DNA of 64,000 nt, taken from the NCBI RefSeq assembly GCF_000701345.1, contig NZ_KL370776.1, positions 191,321-255,320 on the forward strand, in the 5' to 3' direction. Of the stretch, positions 42,602-51,676 are shown one piece after another. The notes under the pieces are model-generated. The model did not search any database and was not told the origin of the DNA. It saw only the letters and a program-made list of their open reading frames with translations. This DNA comes from Bradyrhizobium sp. URHD0069. Its GTDB lineage: Bacteria > Pseudomonadota > Alphaproteobacteria > Rhizobiales > Xanthobacteraceae. Position numbers and translations under genes: made by a program. Each line of letters starts with the position of its first letter. Position 1 is the stretch's first letter.

Positions 42602-43330
42602 CTAATAGGTGAGCAGGCCACGCGGCTGAGACGGCCGTGGCGCGTAGACCTGCGGCGCGTATTGGGGCGCAGAGCCGCGGTAATATTGCTGCTGTTGATA
42701 GACCTGCGCGTCGTAGAGTTGCCGGCTGCGCGGCGCCGGATAGCGCGCGGCGTCCGAACTGCCGTCCGCCGGATAAATGTAATTGGGGTCAGCCTGCGCC
42801 TGCGGTGCGACCCGGCCGGGCGCGACCTGCTGCGGCGTCAGCATGACGGGATCGCCGGCGGCGGTATTGGAGCGGGTCCGCGGATTGCGCGCCAGCGCGA
42901 TCTGGGAGGAGCCGGTGAGTGTCACGGTGGTGTTGAGTACGCCTTCCCTTTGCACCAGCGCATACAGCGTCGAGGCGTTGGCGCGCGACAACCGCACGCA
43001 GCCGTGCGACGCGGGGGTACCGAGGCGGCTTTGGTAATCGGTGCCGTGAATGGCATGACCGATCTTGGTGAAAAAGATCGAATGCGGCATCGGCGCGTCG
43101 TCGAATTCCTTGGAGTAGTGGTCTTCCTCCATGCGGAAGGTGCGGAAGCTGCCGTTGGGCGTCTCGTAGGACGGGATGCCGGTGGAGACCGGCCACTGGT
43201 AGCGTTCGATGCCGTCCACCGCGACGGTCATCATCTGCGCATTCTTGTCGATGGTGATGAAGACCGTGGCCTGCGCGGCGCCGGTGGCGAACAGCATCAG
43301 ACCAGCAACAGCAACGAAAAAGTAACGCAT
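42602..43330 (-). CDS. L,D-transpeptidase (YkuD domain), exported
   Basis: A periplasmic enzyme that makes 3-3 crosslinks or attaches proteins to peptidoglycan, 242 residues. A signal peptide (MRYFFVAVAGLMLFATGAAQA) is followed by the YkuD domain (about 22-130): VDGIERYQWPVSTGIPSYETP, HGTDYQSRLGTPASHGCVRL with catalytic Cys111 and its preceding His. The C-terminal 100 residues are rich in P, Q, Y and A and look disordered. The start at 43330 fits the signal peptide; the open frame upstream is repeat-rich spacer. Together with the dcw genes it adds a second crosslinking chemistry to the window. Confidence 0.93.
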   Translation of the reverse strand: MRYFFVAVAGLMLFATGAAQATVFITIDKNAQMMTVAVDGIERYQWPVSTGIPSYETPNGSFRTFRMEEDHYSKEFDDAPMPHSIFFTKIGHAIHGTDYQSRLGTPASHGCVRLSRANASTLYALVQREGVLNTTVTLTGSSQIALARNPRTRSNTAAGDPVMLTPQQVAPGRVAPQAQADPNYIYPADGSSDAARYPAPRSRQLYDAQVYQQQQYYRGSAPQYAPQVYAPRPSQPRGLLTY

Positions 43331-43702
43331 TTTACCCTTGGCCTCCGGGCCTGATTCAGCGCCGCTCACGCCGTTGCCTCCATCAATATGCCCGGAATTA
43401 ATATGCCCGGAATTCGGTTTTGGTTCCAGCGGCCGGTCGGGCCATCGTTCATGTACCCCACGGCGCAAACAAGGCGGAGGCGGGGTTTTATCTGGTTGCA
43501 AACGTCGGGATGGTCCAAAGGACCAGAGCCCAGATGTGCAATAGCACGCCGGGGAATTCCGAGATTTCAGTTCGCTCGCCCTGCTTGAGCTCCGGACCTG
43601 CTTCCGCCCGATTTGAATTCGTCGCGGTCGCGCAACCATTTACCCGGATCTGCGTTGAAGTTTAGCGGCGGCGTATTCGCGGCCGAGCATCGGGGAATTG
43701 GA
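43331..43702. other. Spacer with tandem 15-mers and a decayed palindromic repeat
   Basis: 372 bases without a convincing gene between divergent genes. It contains two adjacent copies of aatatgcccggaatt (43385-43399, 43400-43414) and, at 43509-43567, a decayed A-type repeat (ggtccaaaggacc, gatgtgcaatagcac, ggaattccgag). Promoters for both flanking genes must lie here, but I cannot identify them. Confidence 0.6.
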
Positions 43703-44026
43703 ATGAGAAAGATCAGGGTCAAGGCAGCGACGCTGCCGACCGGTTTGCCCGCAAGACTCTATCTTGCGGCCGCGGCCATCATCGCATTGTTGGCGATCCC
43801 TCACCTCGCGCATGCGCAGGGCCTCGTCCGAGGCGCGCAGCAAGGGACGTATGAAGGCAATCGAATTGCCGGCCCGGTGGGCGGCGTGGTTGGCGGCGCG
43901 GTCGGGGCCGGCGTCGGCGGCGCGATGGGAGCTGTCAAGGGCGTGTTCGGAATTCCGGATCGCGGCTGGCGGCGCGGCTGCCGCGGTTACTATGACCGCC
44001 ACAACCGTTTCCGTTGCTATCGGTAA
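43703..44026 (+). CDS. Small exported glycine-zipper-like protein
   Basis: 107 residues. A signal peptide (positive MRKIRVK, hydrophobic LYLAAAAIIALLAIPHLAHA) predicts cleavage before QGLVRG. The mature part has a glycine-rich, zipper-like run (GPVGGVVGGAVGAGVGGAMG, about residues 57-76) and ends with a Cys/Arg/Tyr-rich tail (GCRGYYDRHNRFRCYR) whose two cysteines could form a disulfide. It resembles small rhizobial envelope proteins of unknown function. The ATG at 43703 is preferred because it starts the signal peptide. Confidence 0.75.
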   Translation: MRKIRVKAATLPTGLPARLYLAAAAIIALLAIPHLAHAQGLVRGAQQGTYEGNRIAGPVGGVVGGAVGAGVGGAMGAVKGVFGIPDRGWRRGCRGYYDRHNRFRCYR

Positions 44027-44037
44027 ATTCTTAAGCA

Positions 44038-44135
44038 GTCATTCCGGGGCGCGTTAGCGCGAACCTCAGATGCGCAATCGCGGATCGGGGAATCGCGAGA
44101 TTCCAGGTTCGACGCTCGAGCCGCCCCGGAATGAC
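44038..44135. repeat. Palindromic repeat, gtcattccgg family (copy A7)
   Basis: Outer arms gtcattccgg / ccggaatgac with inner gcgttagcgc, gatgcgcaatcgcg and ggaatcgcgagattcc segments. It lies between the convergent small exported protein gene and the ABC permease gene. Confidence 0.88.
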
Positions 44136-44158
44136 CTGTTAGTTGTCGCGCGCCAACG

Positions 44159-44920
44159 TCAATTTTTCAGCCGATAGCCGGTCTTGAAGATCCACCATAT
44201 TGTGACCATGCAGATCGCCAGGAACGTCAGCGTCATGCCGAGGCTCAGGGTCACGCTGACGTCGGCGATTTCGTAAAAACTCCAGCGGAAGCCGCTGATC
44301 AGATAGACCACGGGATTCATCAGCGTGATGGTGCGCCAGCCCGACGGCAGCATGTTCACCGAATAAAAGCTGCCGCCGAGGAAGGTCAGCGGCGTCACCA
44401 CCAGCAACGGGATCATCTGCAGCTTTTCGAAGCCGTCGGCCCAGATGCCGATGATGAAGCCGAACAGGCTGAAGGTCACGGCTGTCAGCACCAGGAATAG
44501 CAGCATCCACCAGGGATGCTGAATCTCCAACGGCACAAACAGCCCGGCCGTGGCCAGAATGATCAGGCCGAGGATGATCGACTTGGTCGCGGCCGCGCCG
44601 ACATAGCCCAATACGATTTCGAAGTACGACACCGGTGCCGACAATATCTCGTAGATGGTCCCGACGAATTTGGGAAAATAGATGCCGAACGAGGCGTTGG
44701 CGATGCTTTGCGTCAGCACCGACAGCATCACCAGCCCCGGCACAATGAAGGTGCCGTAGCTGACACCTTCGACCGAGGTAATGCGGGAGCCGATCGCCGC
44801 GCCAAATACCACGAAATACAGCGACGTCGAAACAACGGGCGAAACGATGCTTTGCAGCAGCGTGCGCCAGGTGCGCGCCATTTCGAACAGATAGATCGCG
44901 CGGACAGCCGTGAAATTCAT
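44159..44920 (-). CDS. ABC-2 type exporter permease
   Basis: A membrane subunit of an ABC-2 exporter, 253 residues with six hydrophobic segments. VVFGAAIGSRI, YGTFIVPGLVML, SPVSYFEIVLGYVGAA-like APVSYFEIVLGYVG and PLTFLGGSFYSVNMLPSGW are the characteristic ABC-2 blocks, close to the E. coli YadH type. Its start overlaps the stop of the ATPase gene upstream by ATGA, so the two are co-translated. The substrate is unknown. Confidence 0.92.
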   Translation of the reverse strand: MNFTAVRAIYLFEMARTWRTLLQSIVSPVVSTSLYFVVFGAAIGSRITSVEGVSYGTFIVPGLVMLSVLTQSIANASFGIYFPKFVGTIYEILSAPVSYFEIVLGYVGAAATKSIILGLIILATAGLFVPLEIQHPWWMLLFLVLTAVTFSLFGFIIGIWADGFEKLQMIPLLVVTPLTFLGGSFYSVNMLPSGWRTITLMNPVVYLISGFRWSFYEIADVSVTLSLGMTLTFLAICMVTIWWIFKTGYRLKN

Positions 44921-45840
44921 GGCGCCCTCACCAGGCTGACGAAGATGTCTTCCAGCGAACTTTGGCTGGTGTCGAGATCGTTGAAGCGGATGCCGGCGTC
45001 CCTGAGGTCGCCGAGCAGGCTGGTGATGCCGGTGCGCTCGCCTTGGGTGTCATAATTGTAGATCAATTGGCGGCCCTGATCTGACAGTTCGAGGTTGTAG
45101 GGCGCGAGCGCCGCAGGGATCGCATCGATCTTGCTTTGCAGATGCAGCTTCAGCTGCTTCTTGCCGAGTTTTTGCATCAGGCCGGCCTTGTCCTCAACCA
45201 GGACAATCTCGCCCTTGTTGATGACGCCGATCCGGTCGGCCATTTCCTCGGCCTCTTCGATGTAGTGCGTGGTGAGGATGATGGTGACGCCCGAGGCCTG
45301 CAGCGTCCGCATCACTTCCCACATGCCCTTGCGCAACTCGACATCGACGCCCGCGGTCGGCTCGTCGAGAAACAGGATCTGCGGCTCGTGCGACAGCGCC
45401 TTCGCGATCATCACGCGGCGCTTCATGCCGCCGGACAAGGTGACGATCTTGGCGTCCTTCTTGTCCCACAGCGACAAATCCTTCAGCACCTTTTCGATAT
45501 GCGCAGGATTTTTCGGCTTGCCGAACAGGCCGCGGCTGAAGCTGACCGTCGCCCACACCGATTCGAAGGCGTCGGTGTGCAGTTCCTGCGGCACCAGGCC
45601 GATCAACGAGCGCGCGCCGCGATAGTCTTTGTTGATATCGTAACCGCCGACGGTCACGCTGCCTCTGCTGAGATTTGCGATGCCGCAGATGATGCTGATC
45701 AGCGTCGTCTTGCCGGCGCCATTCGGCCCGAGCAGTGCAAATATCTCGCCGCGGCGGATTTCAAGGTTGATGTTGTCAAGCGCCTTGAAACCGGAGCCAT
45801 AGGTCTTCGACAGATTGGAAACGGATATGATGGGGGGCAT
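44917..45840 (-). CDS. ABC transporter ATP-binding protein
   Basis: The ATPase partner of the ABC-2 permease, 307 residues, YadG-like. Walker A is LLGPNGAGKTTLI (about residues 37-49), the signature is LSGGMKRRVMIAKAL, Walker B is ILFLDEPTAGVD and the H-loop is TTHYIEEAEE. After residue about 220 comes the extra C-terminal domain usual in this subgroup. I chose the ATG at 45840 (MPPIISVSNLSKTYG) since the 41 upstream codons are unrelated to the family. The 205-base spacer upstream contains gaggaggaggaggg on the plus strand but no gene that I can support. Confidence 0.93.
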   Translation of the reverse strand: MPPIISVSNLSKTYGSGFKALDNINLEIRRGEIFALLGPNGAGKTTLISIICGIANLSRGSVTVGGYDINKDYRGARSLIGLVPQELHTDAFESVWATVSFSRGLFGKPKNPAHIEKVLKDLSLWDKKDAKIVTLSGGMKRRVMIAKALSHEPQILFLDEPTAGVDVELRKGMWEVMRTLQASGVTIILTTHYIEEAEEMADRIGVINKGEIVLVEDKAGLMQKLGKKQLKLHLQSKIDAIPAALAPYNLELSDQGRQLIYNYDTQGERTGITSLLGDLRDAGIRFNDLDTSQSSLEDIFVSLVRAP

Positions 45841-46045
45841 GGGGTTTGATAGTCTAATCAGCAAATGCGGCAAAATGCGGCACAGTAGAAAGCGGCGCTT
45901 CGGCCGGCTCGGGGGCGAACATCGACAGATAGGCACGCTTTCGCCACTGCGCAAGCGCCGCACTCATAACGAAGGTCAATCGAGGAGGAGGAGGGAGTGA
46001 TTCGCCCTCAAACGAAGCTACAGCGAAACCCAGACCGCACTGTTT

Positions 46046-46273
46046 TCACCTGAAATAGTTGAGGATGATGTGCAAGTCGGATGCGGTGGCGGGCGTCCCG
46101 TTCAGTTGCGCGTCAATGACCCGTCGACAAATTTCGACGGTGGCCTGATCCCCGAGGTCGTTTGCGGCTTCGAGAACGATCCACGCTGCATCTATCGATT
46201 TGTCGGGCGTCGGCTCATCGGAAACGATGCCGAGGCGTTCACGCGTGACGCTGCCGAATGAGAATGCGTTCAT
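46046..46273 (-). CDS. Small hypothetical protein downstream of the DUF2336 gene
   Basis: 75 residues, mostly helical and acidic in the first half (SDEPTPDKSIDAAWIVLEAA NDLG, given here in two blocks), ending LHIILNYFR. It has no signal peptide or membrane segment. It follows the DUF2336 gene by 32 bases on the same strand, so it is probably in the same transcript. I do not recognise the family. Confidence 0.55.
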   Translation of the reverse strand: MNAFSFGSVTRERLGIVSDEPTPDKSIDAAWIVLEAANDLGDQATVEICRRVIDAQLNGTPATASDLHIILNYFR

Positions 46274-46305
46274 TGCCTGCTTCCGCCGATTTCAGGTAGG
46301 TCGTC

Positions 46306-47430
46306 TCAATGCATGTGAAGGGCGGGTTGCGGCTTCGGGTCGGACTCGGCACCCTCGGCATTCTTGCGAGACTTGTAAAATTCCAGAACGCTCCGGGACG
46401 TCTCGACGTTGAGGCCGCCAAATTCCTTTTCCAGGTCATACAAGTCCTTGGCGGTGATGCGGTGATCCTTTGCGCCAAGAAAAAGCAACGACATTGTGGT
46501 CGCCCACGAAAAGTCGAGCGCCTTGGTCACAACCAGCAGCATTTCCCTGTTCTTGTCTACCAACGCACGTTCGATCACGTCGCCGGGTAATGAGCACAAC
46601 AAGGATAGTCCGATGGTAACCTCATCGAGCTTATGGGATCGGGCGTATCCCGATATGCTGTTCTCATTCAGGTTGCCCTGCCGATGCTGGGCCGTCACGA
46701 CCCGCTTTGCGACAAAATAGCTCCTCGATACCGGACCGAACTTGGACTGCAGCGCGCCCGCGACATCGGTCACCGAGGTCTGAATCTGATCGACCATGTC
46801 GGGACGCTCGTGTTCGAGGCGCTTTTTCACGTCCTCCGATGCCTTGGCGATCAGTTGCTGGAAAATATGCCTCGGGATGTCCTTACGCAGACCGAGTTGC
46901 TCGGCGAGAATGGAATCGCCCTCGGCCCGTTGGATCAAGTGCAAAAAGCCGAAATCCGAGAAACGCGCCCCATTGTTTTTTGCGACGGAGTTCACGACCT
47001 CCTGATTGCCGCGGGTCACGAGCACGTCTGTGATCGTCTCGTCGAGCGATTTTCGCTTCGAGATCGCGAGCAAATGCGGCTGGCTTTTGGTGCAGACGTT
47101 GGCGACCAGGGCGTAATCCTCGAGTCGATCGGACTCCCCGAGCACGGGGCCGGCGACTTCGATCGAATCATCGAAGGCGAGTTTATGAAGGATATTGACG
47201 GGGGCACGGTCGAAGTCGGCGAGCCGCTTTGCAAGCGCGGCGCGGGCCGCAACTTCAATCTCGTCCGCGATCCGTCCTATCACCTCGCCGAAAGTCCATA
47301 TCTCCTCGTCGCTGTACCGGCCGGCTATCATTAAATCGGTCGTATACCACAACGCCCGCGTGCGGCTTTCGGCCGTTCCCCGCAAAATTGCGTCGTCGAG
47401 GCCCTGCAGAAACGACTTTACCTTACTCAT
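46306..47430 (-). CDS. DUF2336 domain-containing protein
   Basis: A cytoplasmic protein of 374 residues, almost entirely helical, matching the DUF2336 family of alphaproteobacteria in length and pattern: LWYTTDLMIAGRYSDEEIW near the N-terminus, FDRAPVNILHKLAFDDSIEV, then VLGESDRLEDYALVANV, SKRKSLDETITDVLVTRGN and VVNSVAKNNGARFSDFGF. The repeated helical pairs look HEAT-like. No catalytic motif is visible. The family is of unknown function. The ATG at 47430 is used; a TTG three codons upstream is less likely. The 193-base spacer before it is AT-rich (for example ttcgttaaaatg near 47543). Confidence 0.85.
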   Translation of the reverse strand: MSKVKSFLQGLDDAILRGTAESRTRALWYTTDLMIAGRYSDEEIWTFGEVIGRIADEIEVAARAALAKRLADFDRAPVNILHKLAFDDSIEVAGPVLGESDRLEDYALVANVCTKSQPHLLAISKRKSLDETITDVLVTRGNQEVVNSVAKNNGARFSDFGFLHLIQRAEGDSILAEQLGLRKDIPRHIFQQLIAKASEDVKKRLEHERPDMVDQIQTSVTDVAGALQSKFGPVSRSYFVAKRVVTAQHRQGNLNENSISGYARSHKLDEVTIGLSLLCSLPGDVIERALVDKNREMLLVVTKALDFSWATTMSLLFLGAKDHRITAKDLYDLEKEFGGLNVETSRSVLEFYKSRKNAEGAESDPKPQPALHMH

Positions 47431-47623
47431 TTTTGGCAAACCCTAAACCGCAACAAATGCGCACAAGCGATGTCCGCGTCGAATCATACGCCCAGAGACG
47501 CAAGTTTTCGGTAAAAATGGCGGATAAGTATTGCTTCTAAAAATTCGTTAAAATGCGGAGGATTTTGTTAACCTTTGGCCGTGAGATCGGCGCAAGCAAC
47601 GCCATTTCCTTGGTTTTTGCGGC

Positions 47624-50245
47624 TCAAACCCGCTCCACGAAACTATCGACCACCTTTTTCTCGCCGGCTTTTTCGAAGGCGATGGTGAGCTTGTTGCCGT
47701 CGACCTTCACCACCAGGCCGTAGCCGAATTTCTGGTGAAATACGCGGTCGTCCAGCGAGAATTCCGAAGTCGTACCGGTGGATTTCGCGATCAGTTCGCC
47801 CTCGATGGTCAGCGGCGCGCGCTTGCTACGCGAGGAGCCGCCCGGGCCGTCGCCGCGCGACCTTGAAAACGGCGACTGGCTTTCGTTGAAGCCGCCGCCG
47901 GCCTGGCCGTTGCGGCCGCCCTGGTTGCGCGCACGATTGGCCTGCGCCCGCTGCCAGCCCGGCGTCGCATAGCTCGAGCCGAACGATTCCACATTGTCGA
48001 AGCGCGAGGGGCCGTAGCCGCTGCTGCCGCCCCAGCCCGATCCGCCCTTGGATTCCGTGATCTCGACATTCGGCGCCGGCAATTCATCGAGAAAGCGCGA
48101 CGGCATCGTGGTCGACCAGGTGCCGTGAATCCGCCGGTTGGTGGCGAAGTAGAGCTTGGCGCGGCGGCGCGCGCGGGTCAGCCCGACATGGGCGAGGCGG
48201 CGCTCTTCTTCCAGTCCGGCGCGGCCCTGTTCGTCGAGCGTGCGCTGGCTCGGAAACAGACCTTCCTCCCAACCGGGCAGGAACACGTTGTCGAATTCAA
48301 GCCCCTTCGCCGAATGCAGCGTCATCAGCGACACCGCATCGTCCTCGGCGCCGCCCTCGCGGTCCATCACCAGCGAGATGTGTTCAAGAAAACCTTGCAG
48401 GTTCTCGAATTCCTCCATCGAGCGCACCAGCTCCTTGAGGTTTTCGAGGCGACCGGCGGCGTCGGCCGAACGATCCTTCTGCCACATCTCGGTGTAGCCG
48501 CTTTCGTCGAGCACGATCTCGGCCAGCTCGGTATGCAAAGTGACCTCGCTTTGCGCGCGCCAGCGATCGAAACTGACGATGAGATCGCGCAACGAGCCGC
48601 GCGCTTTCGGCTTCAGCTCATCGGTCTCGACCACGGCGCGGGCGGCCTCGGACAGGGGAATGCGGCGCTTGCGGGCATGGTCGTGCAGCATCTGCAGCGT
48701 GGCGTCGCCTAGACCGCGCTTCGGCACATTGACGATGCGCTCGAAGGCGAGATCGTCGGCTGGCGAGTTGATCACGCGCAGATATGCCAGCGCGTCGCGG
48801 ATTTCCGCGCGCTCGTAGAAACGCGGGCCGCCGATCACGCGATAGGGCAGGCCGAGGGTGACGAAGCGATCTTCGAATTCGCGCATCTGGAACGAGGCCC
48901 GCACCAGAATCGCGATATCGTTGAGCTTGTTGCCGGCGCGCTGCAGCTCTTCGATCTCCTCGCCAATGGCGCGGGCTTCTTCTTCGGAGTCCCAGGAGCC
49001 GGTAACGGTGACCTTTTCGCCGTCGACGTCCTCGGTGCGTAGTGTCTTGCCGAGCCGACCTTCATTATGCGCGATCAGATGCGAGGCGGCAGCGAGGATA
49101 TGGCCGGTGGAGCGGTAATTGCGCTCCAGGCGAATGACCTTGGCGCCGGGAAAATCGTGCTCGAAGCGCAGGATGTTGTCGACCTCCGCGCCGCGCCAGC
49201 CATAGATCGACTGGTCGTCGTCGCCGACGCAGCAGATGTTTTTGGGCGGCGCGGAGGGCGCCGCCACGGGATGCGCCGAAGGCGCAGACCCGGAATCTCG
49301 AGCTGATTGCTCGCCATCTCCAGGTTCCGGGCTCACGCCTTCGGCGTGCCCCGGAATGACAGGGGATGAGGGAACGACGGCAGCACCGGTGTGCCCCGGA
49401 ATGATCGTGGACAGCGCCACGCCCGGCTTGCTCGGCGCCTGCGCCAACAGCCGCAACCACAAATACTGCGCGACGTTGGTGTCCTGATATTCGTCCACCA
49501 GGATGAATTTGAAGCGGTTCTGGTATTGCCGGAGCACGTCGGGGTGTTCACGGAACAGCCGGATGTTTTCCAACAACAAGTCGCCAAAATCGGCGGCGTT
49601 GAGGATCTTCAGCCGTTCCTGATAACTCGCGTAGAGTTTTCCGCCCTTGCCGTTGCCGAACACCGCAGCTTCGCCCGGTGGTACCTGCGACGGCATCAAA
49701 CCGCGGTTCTTCCAGCCGTCGATTAATCCGGCGAGCATGCGCGCCGGCCAGCGTTTGTCGTCAATGTTCTCGGCCTGCAATAGCTGCTTCAAGAGACGGA
49801 TCTGATCGTCGACATCGAGCACGGTGAAATTGGATTTCAACTGCACCAGTTCGGCATGGGTGCGCAGGATGCGGCCGCCGATCGAGTGAAACGTGCCGAG
49901 CCACGGCATGCCTTCGACGGCCTGGCCGAGCATCTGGCCGAGCCGCAGCTTCATTTCGCGCGCCGCCTTGTTGGTGAACGTCACCGACAGGATTTCGGCC
50001 GGGCGGGCGCGGCCCGTGCTGAGAATGTGGGCGATGCGGCAGGTCAGCACGCGGGTCTTGCCGGTGCCGGCTCCCGCCAGCACGAGCACCGGCCCGTCGA
50101 GCGTTTCCACCGCCTCGCGCTGCTCGAGATTGAGGCCGGCTAGATATTGCGGGGTTGCGGCCGCACGCGCGCGCGCGGCGATGCCACCGGCCGCAGGCTG
50201 GTGGTCGGGGAGGCCATGATGGGTCAGCTTGTTCGGCTCAGTCAT
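47624..50245 (-). CDS. uvrD: UvrD/PcrA-type DNA helicase with an in-frame palindromic repeat insertion
   Basis: A superfamily 1A 3'-5' helicase of repair and replication restart, 873 residues. Motifs in order: Walker A LAGAGTGKTRVL, TFTNKAAREM (Ia), LGTFHSIGGRILR, Walker B VDEYQDTN with Asp251-Glu252, GDDDQSIYGWRGA (III), LERNYRST (IV), LMTLHSAKGLEFDNVFLPGW (V) and ERRLAHVGLTRAR (VI). The C-terminus has a Gly/Ser/Arg-rich linker and the PcrA/UvrD tudor-like domain (EFSLDDRVFHQKFGYG, VERV end). Between motifs II and III, residues about 281-334 are low-complexity (Ser, Pro, Ala, Gly) and are encoded by a gtcattccgg-family repeat. The start MTEPNKLTHHG at 50245 is preferred; upstream in-frame ATGs exist at 50302 and 50320. 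Confidence 0.94.
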   Translation of the reverse strand: MTEPNKLTHHGLPDHQPAAGGIAARARAAATPQYLAGLNLEQREAVETLDGPVLVLAGAGTGKTRVLTCRIAHILSTGRARPAEILSVTFTNKAAREMKLRLGQMLGQAVEGMPWLGTFHSIGGRILRTHAELVQLKSNFTVLDVDDQIRLLKQLLQAENIDDKRWPARMLAGLIDGWKNRGLMPSQVPPGEAAVFGNGKGGKLYASYQERLKILNAADFGDLLLENIRLFREHPDVLRQYQNRFKFILVDEYQDTNVAQYLWLRLLAQAPSKPGVALSTIIPGHTGAAVVPSSPVIPGHAEGVSPEPGDGEQSARDSGSAPSAHPVAAPSAPPKNICCVGDDDQSIYGWRGAEVDNILRFEHDFPGAKVIRLERNYRSTGHILAAASHLIAHNEGRLGKTLRTEDVDGEKVTVTGSWDSEEEARAIGEEIEELQRAGNKLNDIAILVRASFQMREFEDRFVTLGLPYRVIGGPRFYERAEIRDALAYLRVINSPADDLAFERIVNVPKRGLGDATLQMLHDHARKRRIPLSEAARAVVETDELKPKARGSLRDLIVSFDRWRAQSEVTLHTELAEIVLDESGYTEMWQKDRSADAAGRLENLKELVRSMEEFENLQGFLEHISLVMDREGGAEDDAVSLMTLHSAKGLEFDNVFLPGWEEGLFPSQRTLDEQGRAGLEEERRLAHVGLTRARRRAKLYFATNRRIHGTWSTTMPSRFLDELPAPNVEITESKGGSGWGGSSGYGPSRFDNVESFGSSYATPGWQRAQANRARNQGGRNGQAGGGFNESQSPFSRSRGDGPGGSSRSKRAPLTIEGELIAKSTGTTSEFSLDDRVFHQKFGYGLVVKVDGNKLTIAFEKAGEKKVVDSFVERV
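49268..49404. repeat. gtcattccgg-family repeat inside the helicase gene (copy A8)
   Basis: Within the coding sequence, gatgcgccgaaggcgcagac with cggaatctcgag is followed by ggttccgggctcacgccttc and ggcgtgccccggaatgac, then a second partial right arm gtgccccggaatgatc. This is the same core as the intergenic A elements. It has no stop in the helicase frame. Confidence 0.85.
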
Positions 50246-50546
50246 ATGCGAATCGTCTTCCGCCCACGATGGCACCGCGGGGCCGTGAAGGGGAGCCTTC
50301 ATAGCAGGATTAGAGCGCATATAGGGCGCTGGCGGGGGATTTGACAGTTTTATCGTGGTGCCGCGGCGCCCGCATCAGCGTCCCCTGAGGCTCACTTGGT
50401 TCCTTCGAACTCGAGATTTTTGTGCTTTCCGCGCTGGGAACTGCAGGGAACTTCGGTTCTCAGGCTGAATTAATTCTTAGCCGATGCGCGAGGAGGAACG
50501 CTGTGCCGGTACTCGAAGCAGAAAGCGGAAAATGGAGGTTCTTGTC

Positions 50547-50720
50547 ATGCTGAGTTGGGTCGTTACGTTTCTGATCATCGCCCTGATTGCAGGCGTTCTG
50601 GGCTTCGGCGGAATCGCCGGAGCATCGGTCGAAATCGCCAAGATCATCTTCTTTATTGCAGTCGTGCTGTTCCTGGTCTCGGCCGTGGTCGGCGTGGCCC
50701 GCGGACGAAACCGCGTTTAG
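50547..50720 (+). CDS. DUF1328 (UPF0391) small membrane protein
   Basis: A 57-residue inner-membrane peptide with two hydrophobic segments: MLSWVVTFLIIALIAGVLGF and IIFFIAVVLFLVSAVVGVAR, separated by GGIAGASVEIAK, the family signature. A perfect ggagg ribosome site lies eight bases before the ATG at 50547. Its function is unknown, though such peptides (E. coli YtjA type) are often stress-induced. The 226-base spacer upstream is the only place for its promoter, and no boxes stand out. Confidence 0.93.
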   Translation: MLSWVVTFLIIALIAGVLGFGGIAGASVEIAKIIFFIAVVLFLVSAVVGVARGRNRV

Positions 50721-50762
50721 CCGAACACGCGCGAGATGATGGCGAGATGATGGAAGGATGCG

Positions 50763-51593
50763 TTAAAGCGCGTCTGCCGGTGCCGGGTTGAGATCAGCGT
50801 GCACGAAATGGCGCGCAATCATTTCAGCCAGCTGCTCGGCGTGTGTCGTGATCATGAAATGGGCCGCGCCTGGAAGCGCGGTCGCCGCGGCATCCGGTAT
50901 GAACTGCCCCAATAGTTGGTTCGCGCGTTTGGCTGCCGGGTGACTGGATTCACCCCACACGACCAGAGTTGGGGTCGCGACCGTCGCCAGTAAAGCAGGC
51001 GTCAGGCGAAAGCCATAGGCGCAGGTCCAATCCAGCAGATTAGTCGGCGTTGTTTCCACGGCGTAGTTGCGAACACGCTCGGGCCACGCAGCGAACGTGC
51101 CTGCGCCGCCATAGAAATCGACCATCTGTTCGATCGCATTGGCTTTGCCGCCATGGAAGGCGCTGAAATAAGCGTCGGACATCTTTCGAAATGAATCATA
51201 ATGCCGGGCTTCGCCGGCTTCCCGCAAAATTTCCGGCGCGGGGGCCTCGATGATAGTCAGACTGAGCAAAGACACCTGCTTTCGCAGCGCGACGGCAAGG
51301 GCCGTCATCCCGCCGAAGGAATGGCCGACGAGATGCACCGGGCAAGAAGCCCTTCTGATCACCGCTTCAACGACCTCCGCCTCGTGAGCGATATCGGCAT
51401 TCCCTTTGCTGCGGCGATCGACCGTGCGGCCATATCCCAGAAGGCTGGTCGTCACGCATCGAAATCGATTCTGCCAATATGCCGTCATCGGTCGCCAGGC
51501 GGCGCCGGTGCTGCATGACCCCGGCACCAGCACGATGGTCGGACCTTCACCCGTCTCATCGTAGTCGATGCGTCCAAGCGCGTCGTCGATCAT
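50763..51593 (-). CDS. Alpha/beta hydrolase
   Basis: A hydrolase of the alpha/beta fold, 276 residues. IVLVPGSCSTGAAWRPM forms the oxyanion-hole strand, LVGHSFGGMTAL (about residues 90-101) is the nucleophile elbow, and LPGAAHFMITTH provides the catalytic His. The Asp probably lies near VWGESSHPAAKR. The ATG at 51593 has a ggag ribosome site, so the preceding in-frame TTG is not needed. Substrate and pathway are unknown. Confidence 0.87.
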   Translation of the reverse strand: MIDDALGRIDYDETGEGPTIVLVPGSCSTGAAWRPMTAYWQNRFRCVTTSLLGYGRTVDRRSKGNADIAHEAEVVEAVIRRASCPVHLVGHSFGGMTALAVALRKQVSLLSLTIIEAPAPEILREAGEARHYDSFRKMSDAYFSAFHGGKANAIEQMVDFYGGAGTFAAWPERVRNYAVETTPTNLLDWTCAYGFRLTPALLATVATPTLVVWGESSHPAAKRANQLLGQFIPDAAATALPGAAHFMITTHAEQLAEMIARHFVHADLNPAPADAL

Positions 51594-51676
51594 CAAAACT
51601 CCATGGGAGGATTTGCGATGTGCTCGTCGCCGGCCGCCGCGAAGGCCTCCGGCGGCCCGGCGTCACTGCCGTGATA

